From Marinirhabdus sp050859505 (GTDB lineage: Bacteria > Bacteroidota > Bacteroidia > Flavobacteriales > Flavobacteriaceae): 64,000 nucleotides of DNA. The stretch lies in assembly GCF_050859505.1 (NCBI RefSeq), contig NZ_CP193934.1, positions 1,240,001 to 1,304,000 of the forward strand, written 5' to 3'. A model generated the notes under the pieces. The model made no database searches, had not been told where the DNA came from, and worked only from the letters and a program-made list of their open reading frames with translations. Position numbers and translations under genes: made by a program. Below are positions 26,141-35,730 of the stretch, one piece after another. The stretch's first letter is position 1; each line of letters begins with the position of its first letter.

Positions 26141-28777
26141 ATGAAAATACGTGAAATAAACGCCATGCGCGGTCCGAATTACTGGTCTGTGCGCCGTCAT
26201 AAATTAATTGTAATGGTTCTAGATCTTGAAAAAATGGAGGAGTATCCATCCAATAAAATTCCAGGATTTACAGAGCGTTTAAAAACGATGTTTCCAAGTA
26301 TGTACGAGCATAGATGTAGTGTGGGAGAGCCTGGAGGATTTTTTCAGCGGGTAGAGGAAGGAACCTGGATGGGGCATATTATTGAACATATTGCGTTGGA
26401 GATTCAAACCTTAGCGGGTATGGATACTGGATTCGGGAGAACCCGCGATTATGGGGAGGTAGGTGTTTACAATGTGGTGTTTAGCTATATGGAAGAAAAT
26501 GTAGGGCGTTTTGCGGCCGAAGCTTCCGTAAAAATTTGTGAAGCTTTAATTGCTGCTGAAGACTATGAGTTGGAGCACGATATTCAGAAAATGCGGGAAT
26601 TAAGAGAATCTTCAAGACTAGGGCCAAGTACAGGAAGTATTGTTGAAGAAGCTGAAAGTAGAGGAATTCCGTGGATTCGATTAAACAAATATTCATTATG
26701 CCAGTTAGGCTACGGTGCCAATCAAAAACGAATTCAGGCTACAGTTACTTCAGAAACATCTTCTATTGGTGTAGAGCTGGCTTGCGATAAAGAAGATACC
26801 AAATATTTACTGGAACAAGCCGAAGTTGAGGTGCCACGGGGTGATATCATTAGCCGCGAAAGTAGTTTGGAAGCATCGTGTAACTATGTAGGCTACCCGC
26901 TGGTAATAAAACCCATAGACGGTAATCATGGAAGAGGTATTACGGTAGATATAGAAAACTATGAAGAAGCCGTCGTAGCATTTCACGCTGCCCAGGAAGT
27001 GAGCCGAAGAGTTATTGTAGAAAAATACATCACTGGAGAAGATTATAGATTACTAGTGATTAATAATGTGCTGGTTGCGGGGGCAAAAAGAACACCCGCG
27101 CACGTTGTTGGGAACGGAAAAGATACGGTGGAAGACTTAATTATTGAAGTAAATAAAGATCCACGAAGAGGTTATGGTCACGAAAAAGTATTGACACAAA
27201 TTACAGTGAATGAGCTTACCAAAACCATCATTAAAGATGCTGGTAAAACATTACAAACTGTTTTGGATGAAGGTGAAATTTTGTTGCTAAAAGATACCGC
27301 AAACTTAAGTACAGGAGGAACTGCCGAAGATATTACAGATATAATTCATCCAGCTAATGTAAGCATGGCGGAGCGTATTTCAAAAATTATTGATTTGGAT
27401 ATCTGCGGAATTGATATTATGACCACCGATATTTCGCAACCGCTTTCTGAAACGGGAGGTGCTATTCTGGAAGTAAACGCAGGACCAGGATTTAGGATGC
27501 ATTTAGCGCCTACAACAGGGTTGCCAAGAAATGTGGCCGCACCAGTAATTGATAAATTATTTCCAAAACAAGGCGATACAGGACGTATTCCTATAACAGC
27601 TATTACGGGAACTAATGGTAAGACTACCACCAGCCGTTTAATTGCCCATATGGCAAAAATGACAGGCTACAGAGTAGGATACACAACCAGTGACGGGGTG
27701 TATATCCAAAATAGATTGTTAATGACGGGAGATTGTACAGGGCCCTCCAGTGCCGAGTTTGTGCTGAAAGACCCTACCGTTAATTTTGCTGTGTTAGAAT
27801 GTGCCCGTGGCGGATTACTTAGATCGGGTCTTGGATTCAAAAACTGTAATGTTGCTGTAGTAACCAATGTGACGGCAGACCATTTAGGATTAAAAGGAAT
27901 TCATACCATAGATCAATTAGCCCGTGTAAAAGGAGTAATTCCAGAAACTGTTTTACCAGATGGCTATGCTATTTTAAACGCAGATGATGATCTGGTATAC
28001 GAAATGCGACGCAGCATAAACTGTAACCTTGCGCTATTTTCCATGGACGAGAACAATACGCGAATTAAAGCCTTACAACGTAGAGGAGGTATTACAGCGA
28101 TCTATGAAAATGGATTTGTAACCATATGTAAAGGCGAGTGGAAAATGCGTGTGATGCGAGCCATAGATATTCCGTTAACCTATGGAGGGAAGGCAGATTT
28201 TATGATTCAGAATGTATTGGCAGCGGTGTTGGCAGCCAATGTGCAGGGCATCCGTATTGAAGATATGAAGGTGGCGTTGGAAACATTTATTCCAAGTGCG
28301 GCACAAACACCAGGACGGTTAAATCTCTTTGAGTTTGAAAATTTCAGCATTTTATTGGATTATGCTCATAATCCTGCAGGGATGCGTGCTTTGAAGCAGT
28401 TTTCAGATAAACTGGAAGCTTCTCATAGAGTGTGTATTATTGCCGGCATTGGTGATAGACGAGAGGAAGATAATAATATGATAGGAAGTATCGCTGCAGA
28501 GATGGCAGATGAAATAATTATAAGACAAGACAAACGCCTCCGTGGAAAGACGGAAGAAGAACTCATTAAAATGCTGGAGGACGGTATTAAGATGAAAAAT
28601 TCAACCATTAAAACTACTGTAATTCCTTCAGAAAAAGAGGCAATTACGCACGCGGTTAATACTGCTAAAAAAGGATCCTTAATTATATTATGTAGTGATG
28701 TTGTGCCAGATGCATTAGAATTGGTTCAGAAATTTAAAGCACAAGAGGCAAACGGTGAGAAGATTTTTTCTCAATAA
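26141..28777 (+). CDS. cphA: Cyanophycin synthetase
   Basis: Polymerises Asp and Arg into cyanophycin, a nitrogen/carbon reserve. 878 aa from the ATG at 26141 (begins MKIREINAMRGPNYWS); an upstream in-frame start at 26096 is rejected. An N-terminal domain (1-160) is followed by an ATP-grasp domain (about 200-480, with VIKPIDGNHGRGI) that adds Asp, and a Mur-ligase-like domain from about 485 with GTNGKTTTSRL (about 488-498), which adds Arg, ending with the LLDYAHNPAGM segment. All domains look complete. It is divergent from cphB across about 110 bp, so both can be controlled from one region. Confidence 0.97.
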   Translation: MKIREINAMRGPNYWSVRRHKLIVMVLDLEKMEEYPSNKIPGFTERLKTMFPSMYEHRCSVGEPGGFFQRVEEGTWMGHIIEHIALEIQTLAGMDTGFGRTRDYGEVGVYNVVFSYMEENVGRFAAEASVKICEALIAAEDYELEHDIQKMRELRESSRLGPSTGSIVEEAESRGIPWIRLNKYSLCQLGYGANQKRIQATVTSETSSIGVELACDKEDTKYLLEQAEVEVPRGDIISRESSLEASCNYVGYPLVIKPIDGNHGRGITVDIENYEEAVVAFHAAQEVSRRVIVEKYITGEDYRLLVINNVLVAGAKRTPAHVVGNGKDTVEDLIIEVNKDPRRGYGHEKVLTQITVNELTKTIIKDAGKTLQTVLDEGEILLLKDTANLSTGGTAEDITDIIHPANVSMAERISKIIDLDICGIDIMTTDISQPLSETGGAILEVNAGPGFRMHLAPTTGLPRNVAAPVIDKLFPKQGDTGRIPITAITGTNGKTTTSRLIAHMAKMTGYRVGYTTSDGVYIQNRLLMTGDCTGPSSAEFVLKDPTVNFAVLECARGGLLRSGLGFKNCNVAVVTNVTADHLGLKGIHTIDQLARVKGVIPETVLPDGYAILNADDDLVYEMRRSINCNLALFSMDENNTRIKALQRRGGITAIYENGFVTICKGEWKMRVMRAIDIPLTYGGKADFMIQNVLAAVLAANVQGIRIEDMKVALETFIPSAAQTPGRLNLFEFENFSILLDYAHNPAGMRALKQFSDKLEASHRVCIIAGIGDRREEDNNMIGSIAAEMADEIIIRQDKRLRGKTEEELIKMLEDGIKMKNSTIKTTVIPSEKEAITHAVNTAKKGSLIILCSDVVPDALELVQKFKAQEANGEKIFSQ

Positions 28778-28803
28778 TATAAATTCAAACTAAGAATAAA
28801 AAT

Positions 28804-28831
28804 AAAGACCGCTCTCCTCAAAGCGGTCTTT
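28804..28831 (+). terminator. Terminator after cphA
   Basis: aaagaccgct / agcggtcttt, a 10-bp perfect stem with an 8-nt loop, ending in a T run, 26 nt beyond the cphA stop. Confidence 0.8.
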
Positions 28832-29101
28832 TGGCTTCACATTTTTGGTTACGTAGCTGAAAATTCAGCTAGATGTGATATTTAAAATTAGAGTCCTATT
28901 ACTATAGACCCAAGTAACCTACCTTTTCAATCCCCTGTAAAGAATAGGTCACTATAAAAGTATAGCTAAATGCATTTTAAAACCTATATGAATTCATAGA
29001 GTTTAAAATTTACTAGAATTCATAGACCTAGCTTTTGGACATAAAAAAGCAAAACATAAACTTCAATAGGCTTTTCCTAGTGTAATGGAGTAGTGTGGAT
29101 G
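28832..29101. other. Intergenic DNA without a gene
   Basis: The remainder of this AT-rich gap of more than 300 bp shows a perfect hairpin tagctgaa-aa-ttcagcta (28854-28871) and a short direct repeat of gaattcatag. I see no coding sequence. Confidence 0.6.
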
Positions 29102-30997
29102 TTATCTTTTTAAGATGGTAAACTCCGATCTTCTGTTTTTTTGATGTTGCGCTTCGGTACAATTGGTTCCACAAGCTACTACAGGACGACTTTCTCCAAA
29201 GCCTATACCAGATATTCTCGAAGTATCTATTCCTTTGGAAATGATATACTGTACAGTACTTTGTGCTCTTTTTTGAGAAAGTTCCATGTTGTATTCTTCT
29301 GACGAACGATTGTCTGTATGGCTTTCTGCCTTAATAATCAAATTAGGATATTTTTTCATTAAAGCTACTAACTTGTCTAACTCAAAGGCTGCTTTTGGCG
29401 TGATGTTACTTTTGTCCAACGGAAAATATATTGGATTGAGAACAACTTTATCATCCACTATAAGTTCTTCAATAGGTCTTAGGGTGATGGTTTTGTTTAA
29501 CGTAACATTGCTGGCCATTTCTACATCAATTGCATTACTTTCAAAATTAGTTGCGACAGCTTGCACCTCGTGTTCTTTTTCACATTCAGCAAGGAGGGAT
29601 ACTTTACCATCTTCACCAGTAGTTTTTGTACTTAGTTTATTGCCAAATTTGTCGTACATGTCTACTCTTGCTCCTGCGATAGGTGTTTTTGTATATTCAT
29701 GTACCACTTGTACAATCATTTTAACTTCACACAGCGGCTCTAATTGTTTCGTTGTATAAATATCGTCACTTCCTTTACCACCTGCGCGGTTTGAGGACAG
29801 ATAGCCTTCTTGAGTGTTTGGATTATAAATAAATGCAAAATCATCATCGGAGCTATTAATACCTAAGCCCATGTTTTTTGGTTCTCCAAATTCATTTCCC
29901 TGAGCTGGGGCATAAAAAACGTCTAAACCTCCTAATCCCATGTGGCCAGTGCTTGAGAAATATAAATCTCCGTTAGAGTCTATAAAAGGGAACATTTCTT
30001 TTCCTTCGGTATTAATACTATCACTAAGGCGTTGAGGAGTGCCCAGAGTACCTTCTTTGCTTACAGAAACTTTGTAGATATCACTCGCTCCCTTACCGCC
30101 AGGCATATCGCTTACAAAATATAAGGTGTTGTTATCTGGACTCAAAGCCGGGTGACCCGTAGAATAATTGTTACTATTAAAGCTAACAGAGTGTACATCT
30201 TTCCACTCTCCCGCTACCCAATCTGCATAATATAGATTTATTTGGTTTACGCCCTCTTCACTTTTACCATACTTGCCTTTGTAATAATCGTTTCGGTCAA
30301 AGTACATTCTTTTGCCGTCTGCGGTTATAGCCACGTTTCCTTCGTGGTATTTTGTGTTTATTTCTTTGTTTTTGAGTACTTCGGCATTTTTTACGGTGCC
30401 TCCCACATGTTCAGCTTTATAAATATCTAAGTAAGGTTCTTCATTCCAGCCGTAGGTTCTTCGGGTTGTATTTCTAGCAGAAGAAAAGTAAAAATCTTTT
30501 CCCATTGTTATGCCGCCAAATTCAGAATATTCGGTATTGATATCTTTCATATTTGTGGCAGAAAACCTGGGTTGTTCTTCCATTAATTTAGGAACATAAT
30601 TGGGATTTTTCATAAACTCTATGGAACGGGAATCGTTAGGAGCCCTTGCTGCAAATTGCTTCATGGCGATGTTGTAATCGCTAAACTTTCCATTTGCCTT
30701 TAAAGACTGCGCATAATTATAAACAGTTTCGGCATTTACTTTTTTACTCTTTACAACGCGTTTGTAATAGGTTTCAGCCTTCCTAGTGTCGTTAATATAA
30801 AAATAACTACTGCCTAATTGTTCATAAACATACAATCCGCCTTTTCCTTTTTTTAGTAGTTTTTGATAGGCTTCTGCCGCATCGGTATACCGAAGCCCTT
30901 TATATAGATCGTCTGCTTTTTTGGTGTCTTTATTTTGCGCAGTACCAAAGGTTGTGCTAAGCGCTAAAAGAAGTAAGAGTGTGTATATTTTTTTCAT
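29102..30997 (-). CDS. PorE-like OmpA family protein with PD40 propeller
   Basis: 631 aa with signal peptide (cleavage after GTA, about 20), TPR-like helices (about 25-125), PD40/WD40-like beta-propeller strands (about 160-420, e.g. GHPALSPDNNTLYFVSDMPGG), a carboxypeptidase-regulatory-like domain (about 435-510) and a C-terminal OmpA peptidoglycan-binding domain (about 525-631, with ESHTDNRSSEEYN and SQKRAQSTVQYI). This is the architecture of T9SS PorE and of partners of PorP/SprF proteins. It lies 24 nt after the PorP-family gene, so the two probably form an outer-membrane unit anchored to the cell wall. Which cargo they serve is not visible. Confidence 0.93.
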   Translation of the reverse strand: MKKIYTLLLLLALSTTFGTAQNKDTKKADDLYKGLRYTDAAEAYQKLLKKGKGGLYVYEQLGSSYFYINDTRKAETYYKRVVKSKKVNAETVYNYAQSLKANGKFSDYNIAMKQFAARAPNDSRSIEFMKNPNYVPKLMEEQPRFSATNMKDINTEYSEFGGITMGKDFYFSSARNTTRRTYGWNEEPYLDIYKAEHVGGTVKNAEVLKNKEINTKYHEGNVAITADGKRMYFDRNDYYKGKYGKSEEGVNQINLYYADWVAGEWKDVHSVSFNSNNYSTGHPALSPDNNTLYFVSDMPGGKGASDIYKVSVSKEGTLGTPQRLSDSINTEGKEMFPFIDSNGDLYFSSTGHMGLGGLDVFYAPAQGNEFGEPKNMGLGINSSDDDFAFIYNPNTQEGYLSSNRAGGKGSDDIYTTKQLEPLCEVKMIVQVVHEYTKTPIAGARVDMYDKFGNKLSTKTTGEDGKVSLLAECEKEHEVQAVATNFESNAIDVEMASNVTLNKTITLRPIEELIVDDKVVLNPIYFPLDKSNITPKAAFELDKLVALMKKYPNLIIKAESHTDNRSSEEYNMELSQKRAQSTVQYIISKGIDTSRISGIGFGESRPVVACGTNCTEAQHQKNRRSEFTILKR

Positions 30998-31021
30998 CCT
31001 GAATGAAATTATCGTTGGTTA

Positions 31022-31936
31022 TTAGAAGTATCTGGGAGAGCGTAAGGTTCTTTTTTTGAAGAATACATCAAAGGTGAGTATAACTTCGTGTGATGAACTG
31101 GACACAGCTTGGATATCTGAAATCACACGGTCATAGGCGTACCCAATCCGGATGTAGTCTGTTACCTGAAAGCCAACCAATCCGCTAAAGGAATCGTCTA
31201 ATCTGTAACTAGCTCCAATTTCAAACCTATCATAAAACAAGGCGTTTAAATTTCCGTCGAAGGACAAGGGCGCATTAAATGCAGATTTAACCAAAAAAGA
31301 AGGCTTTAGTTTTACATGTTCCGACACCTGAAATACATACCCAGCTGTTGCGAAGTAATGATTAGTTTCACTTCCATACTTTAAACCGTTTTCATCTAAG
31401 TGAACCGAATTTAATAGGTTTGGCACCGATACACCTAGATAATAATTTTCCCCATATAAAAAAGCACCGGCACCTATATTAGGGTAGGTATTGCTAATGT
31501 CTTCAGAAAAGAATGGATCTGCAGGGTCTTGCAACACCAGCGCTGTAAGCCCTACATCGTGAAAAGTAGCTCCCGCTTTAAGCCCAAGCGCAAGTTTTGT
31601 GTCGGCTCCTACTTGAAGGGTGTATGAGAAGTCTGCATACACGTTTGTCTCGCTTACAGGCCCTAGTTCGTCCTTAATTACAGAAAGTCCTAAACCAATT
31701 TTGTCGTTAATTGGGGTGTGAGCAGAAAAGGTGAATGTTTCTGGAGCTCCGTCCAGTCCAGACCATTGTTTCCGGTAAAGAGCGGTTAGGGAGAGACTTT
31801 CTTTGCTACCAGCATACGCAGGATTCACCACATTCATGTTGTACATATATTGCGTGTATTGTGGATCTTGTTGCGCAGTGATTGTTGTTGTCCAAAACAG
31901 CATAGCTATAAAAGTAATTATGAATATTTTTTCCAT
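31022..31936 (-). CDS. Type IX secretion system PorP/SprF-family outer-membrane protein
   Basis: 304 aa with signal peptide (cleavage after ITA, about 21) and the family start QQDPQYTQYMYNMNVVNPAYAGS, followed by amphipathic beta-strands of an outer-membrane barrel. The C-terminus carries the typical IRIGYAYDRVIS and SSHEVILTF strands. PorP/SprF proteins attach particular T9SS cargo to the cell surface. It is the first gene of a pair with the OmpA/PD40 gene. In many flavobacteria a giant adhesin gene precedes such a pair; none does here. Confidence 0.95.
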   Translation of the reverse strand: MEKIFIITFIAMLFWTTTITAQQDPQYTQYMYNMNVVNPAYAGSKESLSLTALYRKQWSGLDGAPETFTFSAHTPINDKIGLGLSVIKDELGPVSETNVYADFSYTLQVGADTKLALGLKAGATFHDVGLTALVLQDPADPFFSEDISNTYPNIGAGAFLYGENYYLGVSVPNLLNSVHLDENGLKYGSETNHYFATAGYVFQVSEHVKLKPSFLVKSAFNAPLSFDGNLNALFYDRFEIGASYRLDDSFSGLVGFQVTDYIRIGYAYDRVISDIQAVSSSSHEVILTFDVFFKKRTLRSPRYF

Positions 31937-32025
31937 TTTTAAAAGAGTATTTTCTTATTTGTTGAAGGCTTTAACTTCAGTAAAACTACTGAAACTATGG
32001 CGGCTCTGTTTAGATACCTCCAGTC

Positions 32026-32166
32026 CTAGGCTTGTAAGATTAAAAAGAAGACTTTCAGCTCGGGATTTTTCTCAAGAAGTTGTATTGCCTTGGAATTGTC
32101 TTGTTTGGTTACTAAAATAATAGTTTTTACATAATTAATTTTTTTGATGTCTATTTCATCCTTCAA
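32026..32166 (-). CDS. Possible 46-aa protein with TTG start
   Basis: An open frame that would begin with TTG overlapping the stop of the upstream phosphohydrolase gene. It encodes a Lys/Ile-rich peptide including VKTIILVTKQDNSKAIQLLE. Composition looks protein-like, but there is no ATG and I recognise no family. It may equally be noise or a gene remnant upstream of porP. Confidence 0.2.
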   Translation of the reverse strand: MKDEIDIKKINYVKTIILVTKQDNSKAIQLLEKNPELKVFFLILQA

Positions 32167-33116
32167 CTTTTAAGCAAAAATTTTCCATAAATGGGAAAGT
32201 GATCGCTAAAACCTCCAGTGTATTTCTTTCCTAAGTACGTTCTAAAGGGGTTTCCTTTGTTTCTGCCTTTATATTCAGTTAGGTATTTCATATTAAAAAC
32301 AGTGGCACCATCAAATTGAAATGGATTCTCATGTTGCCTCATAAAATTGTGAGAGACCAGGATTTGGTCAAATAAATTCCAAGCACCACGATACGATGTG
32401 CTTCCGGTTTCGTGCGTGAGCAATAATTCCATAGGATTATAAAATCCGTTAGTTACTAAATGCTGAATGCTTTCACTCTTTGGGTCGTCATTAAAATCTC
32501 CCATAATGATAATTCTTGCTTGTGGATTTTTAGCTTTTAGCGCTTCCACTAATTCTACATTCTTTTTTGCAGCAGCCAGTCTTCTTGGTGCCGTTAGTGC
32601 TTCCCCAGCTCTTCTAGAAGGCCAGTGATTTACTAAAACGTAAAAGGAATGTCCTTCAATTTCAAGATGTGCACTCAAAATGTCACGGGTATAGTCGCGA
32701 TCGCCATGTTCGTTTTCAATCAATACTTGATGTGCTTGTTGCCCTACTACAGTAACGTAATCTTTTCGATACAATAATCCTGTATCAATACCTCGCTCGT
32801 CTGGCGAGTCAAAATGAAGGATACCGTAATTTTTTTGCTGAAGAAATTTTGATGCAACCAATTGTTCTAGCACATATCTGTTTTCAACTTCAGCAACCCC
32901 TACTAATACTGGAGGAAAATTAATGTCGTTATACCCAATTTGCTGAATGATACTTCCCAGCTTACGTATCTTTTTTCTGAAACGTTTTTCGTTCCACCTC
33001 ATACTCGAATTTTTGGTGAAATTATCATCTAAGGTTTTAGGGTCATCTTCAGTATCGAACAAATTTTCAAGATTGTAAAAGGCAAAGCAATAGTATCGTT
33101 CTTCCGAAGTACTCAT
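32163..33116 (-). CDS. Endonuclease/exonuclease/phosphatase family protein
   Basis: A DNase I-like metal-dependent phosphohydrolase of 317 aa. Family motifs are FYNLENLFD (near 13-21, metal-binding Asn), VGVAEVENR (near 72-80, Glu), NHWPSRRAG, IIMGDFNDDP (near 204-213) and the final FSDHFPIYGKF with the catalytic Asp-His. No signal peptide is evident, so it would be cytoplasmic. The substrate (DNA, phospholipid or other phosphodiester) cannot be told from sequence. Confidence 0.92.
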   Translation of the reverse strand: MSTSEERYYCFAFYNLENLFDTEDDPKTLDDNFTKNSSMRWNEKRFRKKIRKLGSIIQQIGYNDINFPPVLVGVAEVENRYVLEQLVASKFLQQKNYGILHFDSPDERGIDTGLLYRKDYVTVVGQQAHQVLIENEHGDRDYTRDILSAHLEIEGHSFYVLVNHWPSRRAGEALTAPRRLAAAKKNVELVEALKAKNPQARIIIMGDFNDDPKSESIQHLVTNGFYNPMELLLTHETGSTSYRGAWNLFDQILVSHNFMRQHENPFQFDGATVFNMKYLTEYKGRNKGNPFRTYLGKKYTGGFSDHFPIYGKFLLKS

Positions 33117-33310
33117 ATAAATAGGTGTTAAAGCATTGTAAATTACAAAATATTAGCTGAAAAGGTTTTGTACATTTGAACTTCGATACGATTTAAAAAT
33201 TACAACTTTTTTCTTTTATTTAAATAGATTCCTTTAAATCACTCAATCACCTTTGAGTTTTAAAGAAATTAAAAAGTGTATTTCGTCGGTCGGATCTCAA
33301 AATCTAAACT

Positions 33311-34519
33311 ATGTTAGAACAAACTACAATAGAATACGAAAAAGCCATTTTAATTGGTCTTATCACCCAACAGCAGGATGAGGAAAAGTCGCGTGAGTAT
33401 CTCGATGAACTTGAATTTTTAACGTATACAGCAGGTGGAGAAGTGATAAAACGTTTTGTGCAAAAGATGGAAAAGCCAGATCCCAAAACGTTTTTAGGTT
33501 CTGGAAAACTGGAAGCTGTACTCGAGTATGTGGAAGCAAACGACATAGGAACTGTTATTTTTGACGACGAACTTTCCCCAGGTCAGCAAAGAAATATCGA
33601 AAAAATACTGAAGTGTAAAGTAATAGACAGAACCTATCTTATTCTGGACATCTTTGCCCAACGCGCTCAAACCAGCTATGCAAGAACCCAGGTTGAATTG
33701 GCGCAATACCAGTACCTTCTCCCTAGATTAACAGGTCTGTGGACTCACTTAGAGCGGCAGCGTGGAGGAATTGGAATGCGTGGTCCTGGTGAAACCGAAA
33801 TTGAAACAGACCGTCGTATTGTACGTGACAGAATCTCTTTGCTGAAAAAGAAAATTACCAAGATAGACCGACAGATGGAAGTGCAGCGAGGAAATCGTGG
33901 CGCATTAGTACGTGTGGCACTGGTGGGATATACAAATGTTGGGAAAAGTACTTTGATGAACGTAATAAGCAAAAGCGAAGTTTTTGCCGAAAACAAACTG
34001 TTTGCAACTCTAGACACTACCGTTCGTAAAGTGGTAATTGGTAATTTGCCTTTCCTGCTAAGTGATACCGTTGGTTTTATTAGAAAGCTCCCAACCCAAT
34101 TAGTAGAAAGTTTTAAAAGTACACTGGATGAGGTGCGCGAAGCAGATTTGTTATTGCACGTGGTAGATATAAGCCATGCCTCTTTTGAAGATCATATTGC
34201 CTCGGTAAACCAAATCCTGGACGAAATTAAAAGCGCCGATAAGCCCACACTTATGGTTTTTAATAAAATAGATGCGTACGAACCTGAAGTAATCGAAGAA
34301 GATGACTTGGTTACCGAAAAAACCAAAGCTCATTTCACTTTAAAAGAATGGAAGCAAACCTGGATGCAACGCGAGAATACCGATGCTATATTTATCTCCG
34401 CTTTGAATAAAGAAAACATGGAAGAGTTTAGAAAAACGGTGTATGATACTGTGAGGGATATTCATGTAACTCGCTTTCCCTATAACAACTTTTTATATCC
34501 GGAGGAGTATGAAGAGTAG
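33311..34519 (+). CDS. hflX: GTPase HflX
   Basis: A ribosome-associated GTPase that splits or rescues stalled ribosomes. 402 aa; N-terminal HflX domain with DELSPGQQRNIEK (about 78-90), a conserved helical linker with RQRGGIGMRGPGETEIE (about 151-167), then the G domain with G1 GYTNVGKST (about 209-217), G2 TLDTTVRK, G3 DTVGFI and G4 NKID. It lies alone on the plus strand, facing the DUF3078 gene, with a shared hairpin terminator between them. Confidence 0.96.
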   Translation: MLEQTTIEYEKAILIGLITQQQDEEKSREYLDELEFLTYTAGGEVIKRFVQKMEKPDPKTFLGSGKLEAVLEYVEANDIGTVIFDDELSPGQQRNIEKILKCKVIDRTYLILDIFAQRAQTSYARTQVELAQYQYLLPRLTGLWTHLERQRGGIGMRGPGETEIETDRRIVRDRISLLKKKITKIDRQMEVQRGNRGALVRVALVGYTNVGKSTLMNVISKSEVFAENKLFATLDTTVRKVVIGNLPFLLSDTVGFIRKLPTQLVESFKSTLDEVREADLLLHVVDISHASFEDHIASVNQILDEIKSADKPTLMVFNKIDAYEPEVIEEDDLVTEKTKAHFTLKEWKQTWMQRENTDAIFISALNKENMEEFRKTVYDTVRDIHVTRFPYNNFLYPEEYEE

Positions 34520-34632
34520 TTGGTAGTAGGAAATGGCTAGTATGCTACGCTTGTAGTAAAAATGGTTCACTTGTGCGAAGCTTCACTAAGCTGGGCCTTC
34601 ACCCACCCAAAATTGTTGCTACAACAAAATAA

Positions 34633-34659
34633 AAAACCGTCCACAAAGTGAACGGTTTT
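34633..34659. terminator. Bidirectional terminator between hflX and the DUF3078 gene
   Basis: aaaaccgtccac-aaa-gtgaacggtttt forms a 12-bp stem with one mismatch, flanked by A/T runs on both sides. It lies between convergent genes. Confidence 0.75.
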
Positions 34660-34677
34660 CTAGATTGATTATATCGT

Positions 34678-34698
34678 ACCCCGGGCGCAGTCGAGGAG
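34678..34698. repeat. GGGCGCAGTCGAGG dispersed repeat
   Basis: An intergenic sequence of the GCGCAGTCGAG type, related to the copy inside mfd (14904-14930) and to 43271-43290. It sits just beyond the stop of the DUF3078 gene. Confidence 0.5.
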
Positions 34699-34702
34699 AT
34701 AA

Positions 34703-35620
34703 TTAAAATTTATACCCTACACCAATACCCAAAGTCTCCCTAATTTGAAATCCTTTTACGGCATTATCATCATAAATTGCCTGGAAGGTAAAGTTGGCAG
34801 TAATCCACTCGTTTACTTTTAATAGTAAGTTTAAAGTGTAATCTACATCTACATTTTGTGGATCTTCAAGATAGTTTGAATACAAAGCCAAGATATTTTC
34901 TACAGTTACGTTCTCCATAACGTCAAATTTAGCATAGCCATTTAAGGATGCGCCAAACTCAAAACGGGTTGTTTCGTTTGCTTCCACACCAAAGTACCCT
35001 CCAGCCTCATTAAAAGCTGCCGCTGCTATAGGATCTGGAAACGTGGTAAAGGAGTCGTCCACAAAAATTAATCGCAACGTAGCGGGAGATATGTTTACTT
35101 TTAAGTTGTCGTTTTTCTTCCAAAAAACACCAGGACCTGTTTGAAAATAACCTGGAGATAAAAATTTAGTGGTTACGGTTCGTGTTTCCTCTCCGGTTAG
35201 CTCGTCTTCAACAAATTCATATCCATTGCTGAATTGTGTTTTGAAATTTGCAAACCAAGAGTAATAATAATTGGTTTCTTTAATTTGGCGCCCTACAATC
35301 GAGTTTAGTTCCAAACGATCATTTGTTTTACGAGTGAACTCTTGACCTTTAGTTTTGGTCACACCATACTCGGCGATGAGACGGTTGTCCCATGTTAACT
35401 TTCCTTTACGGTAGTTGGCATCATATGTAAGGCCGGCATTAGCAGCATAATTAGAGGTTCCGCCACCTGTCCACTCTGCGTTAAAAGCAGCTTGGTTAAA
35501 TAGTAAGGAGGCATTTCCAGATTTTGTCCAACCATCTTTTGGCGGCTCAGGTTCTTCATTTTGAGCTGTAGTTACAAAAGGCAATGCAAATAAAGCAACT
35601 AGCAAAATAATTTTTTTCAT
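34703..35620 (-). CDS. DUF3078 family exported protein
   Basis: 305 aa with a signal peptide (cleavage after TTA, about 19). It begins with the family segment PPKDGWTKSGNASLLFNQAAF, has WTGGGTSNYAANAGL and continues as alternating beta-strands to the end (GIGVGYKF), consistent with an outer-membrane barrel. The family is Bacteroidota-specific and of unknown function. A -7-like TACATTTG lies upstream at 35648-35641, about 20 nt before the start codon. Confidence 0.9.
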   Translation of the reverse strand: MKKIILLVALFALPFVTTAQNEEPEPPKDGWTKSGNASLLFNQAAFNAEWTGGGTSNYAANAGLTYDANYRKGKLTWDNRLIAEYGVTKTKGQEFTRKTNDRLELNSIVGRQIKETNYYYSWFANFKTQFSNGYEFVEDELTGEETRTVTTKFLSPGYFQTGPGVFWKKNDNLKVNISPATLRLIFVDDSFTTFPDPIAAAAFNEAGGYFGVEANETTRFEFGASLNGYAKFDVMENVTVENILALYSNYLEDPQNVDVDYTLNLLLKVNEWITANFTFQAIYDDNAVKGFQIRETLGIGVGYKF

Positions 35621-35730
35621 AGTTATAAAGTTTGATGGTACAAATGTAAATCAACTTTCTATGGTTTAAAAAATGTAACGGGAAAAATTTTATGGGTTTG
35701 GATGGTCACAAAATTACATACGATGCTATT

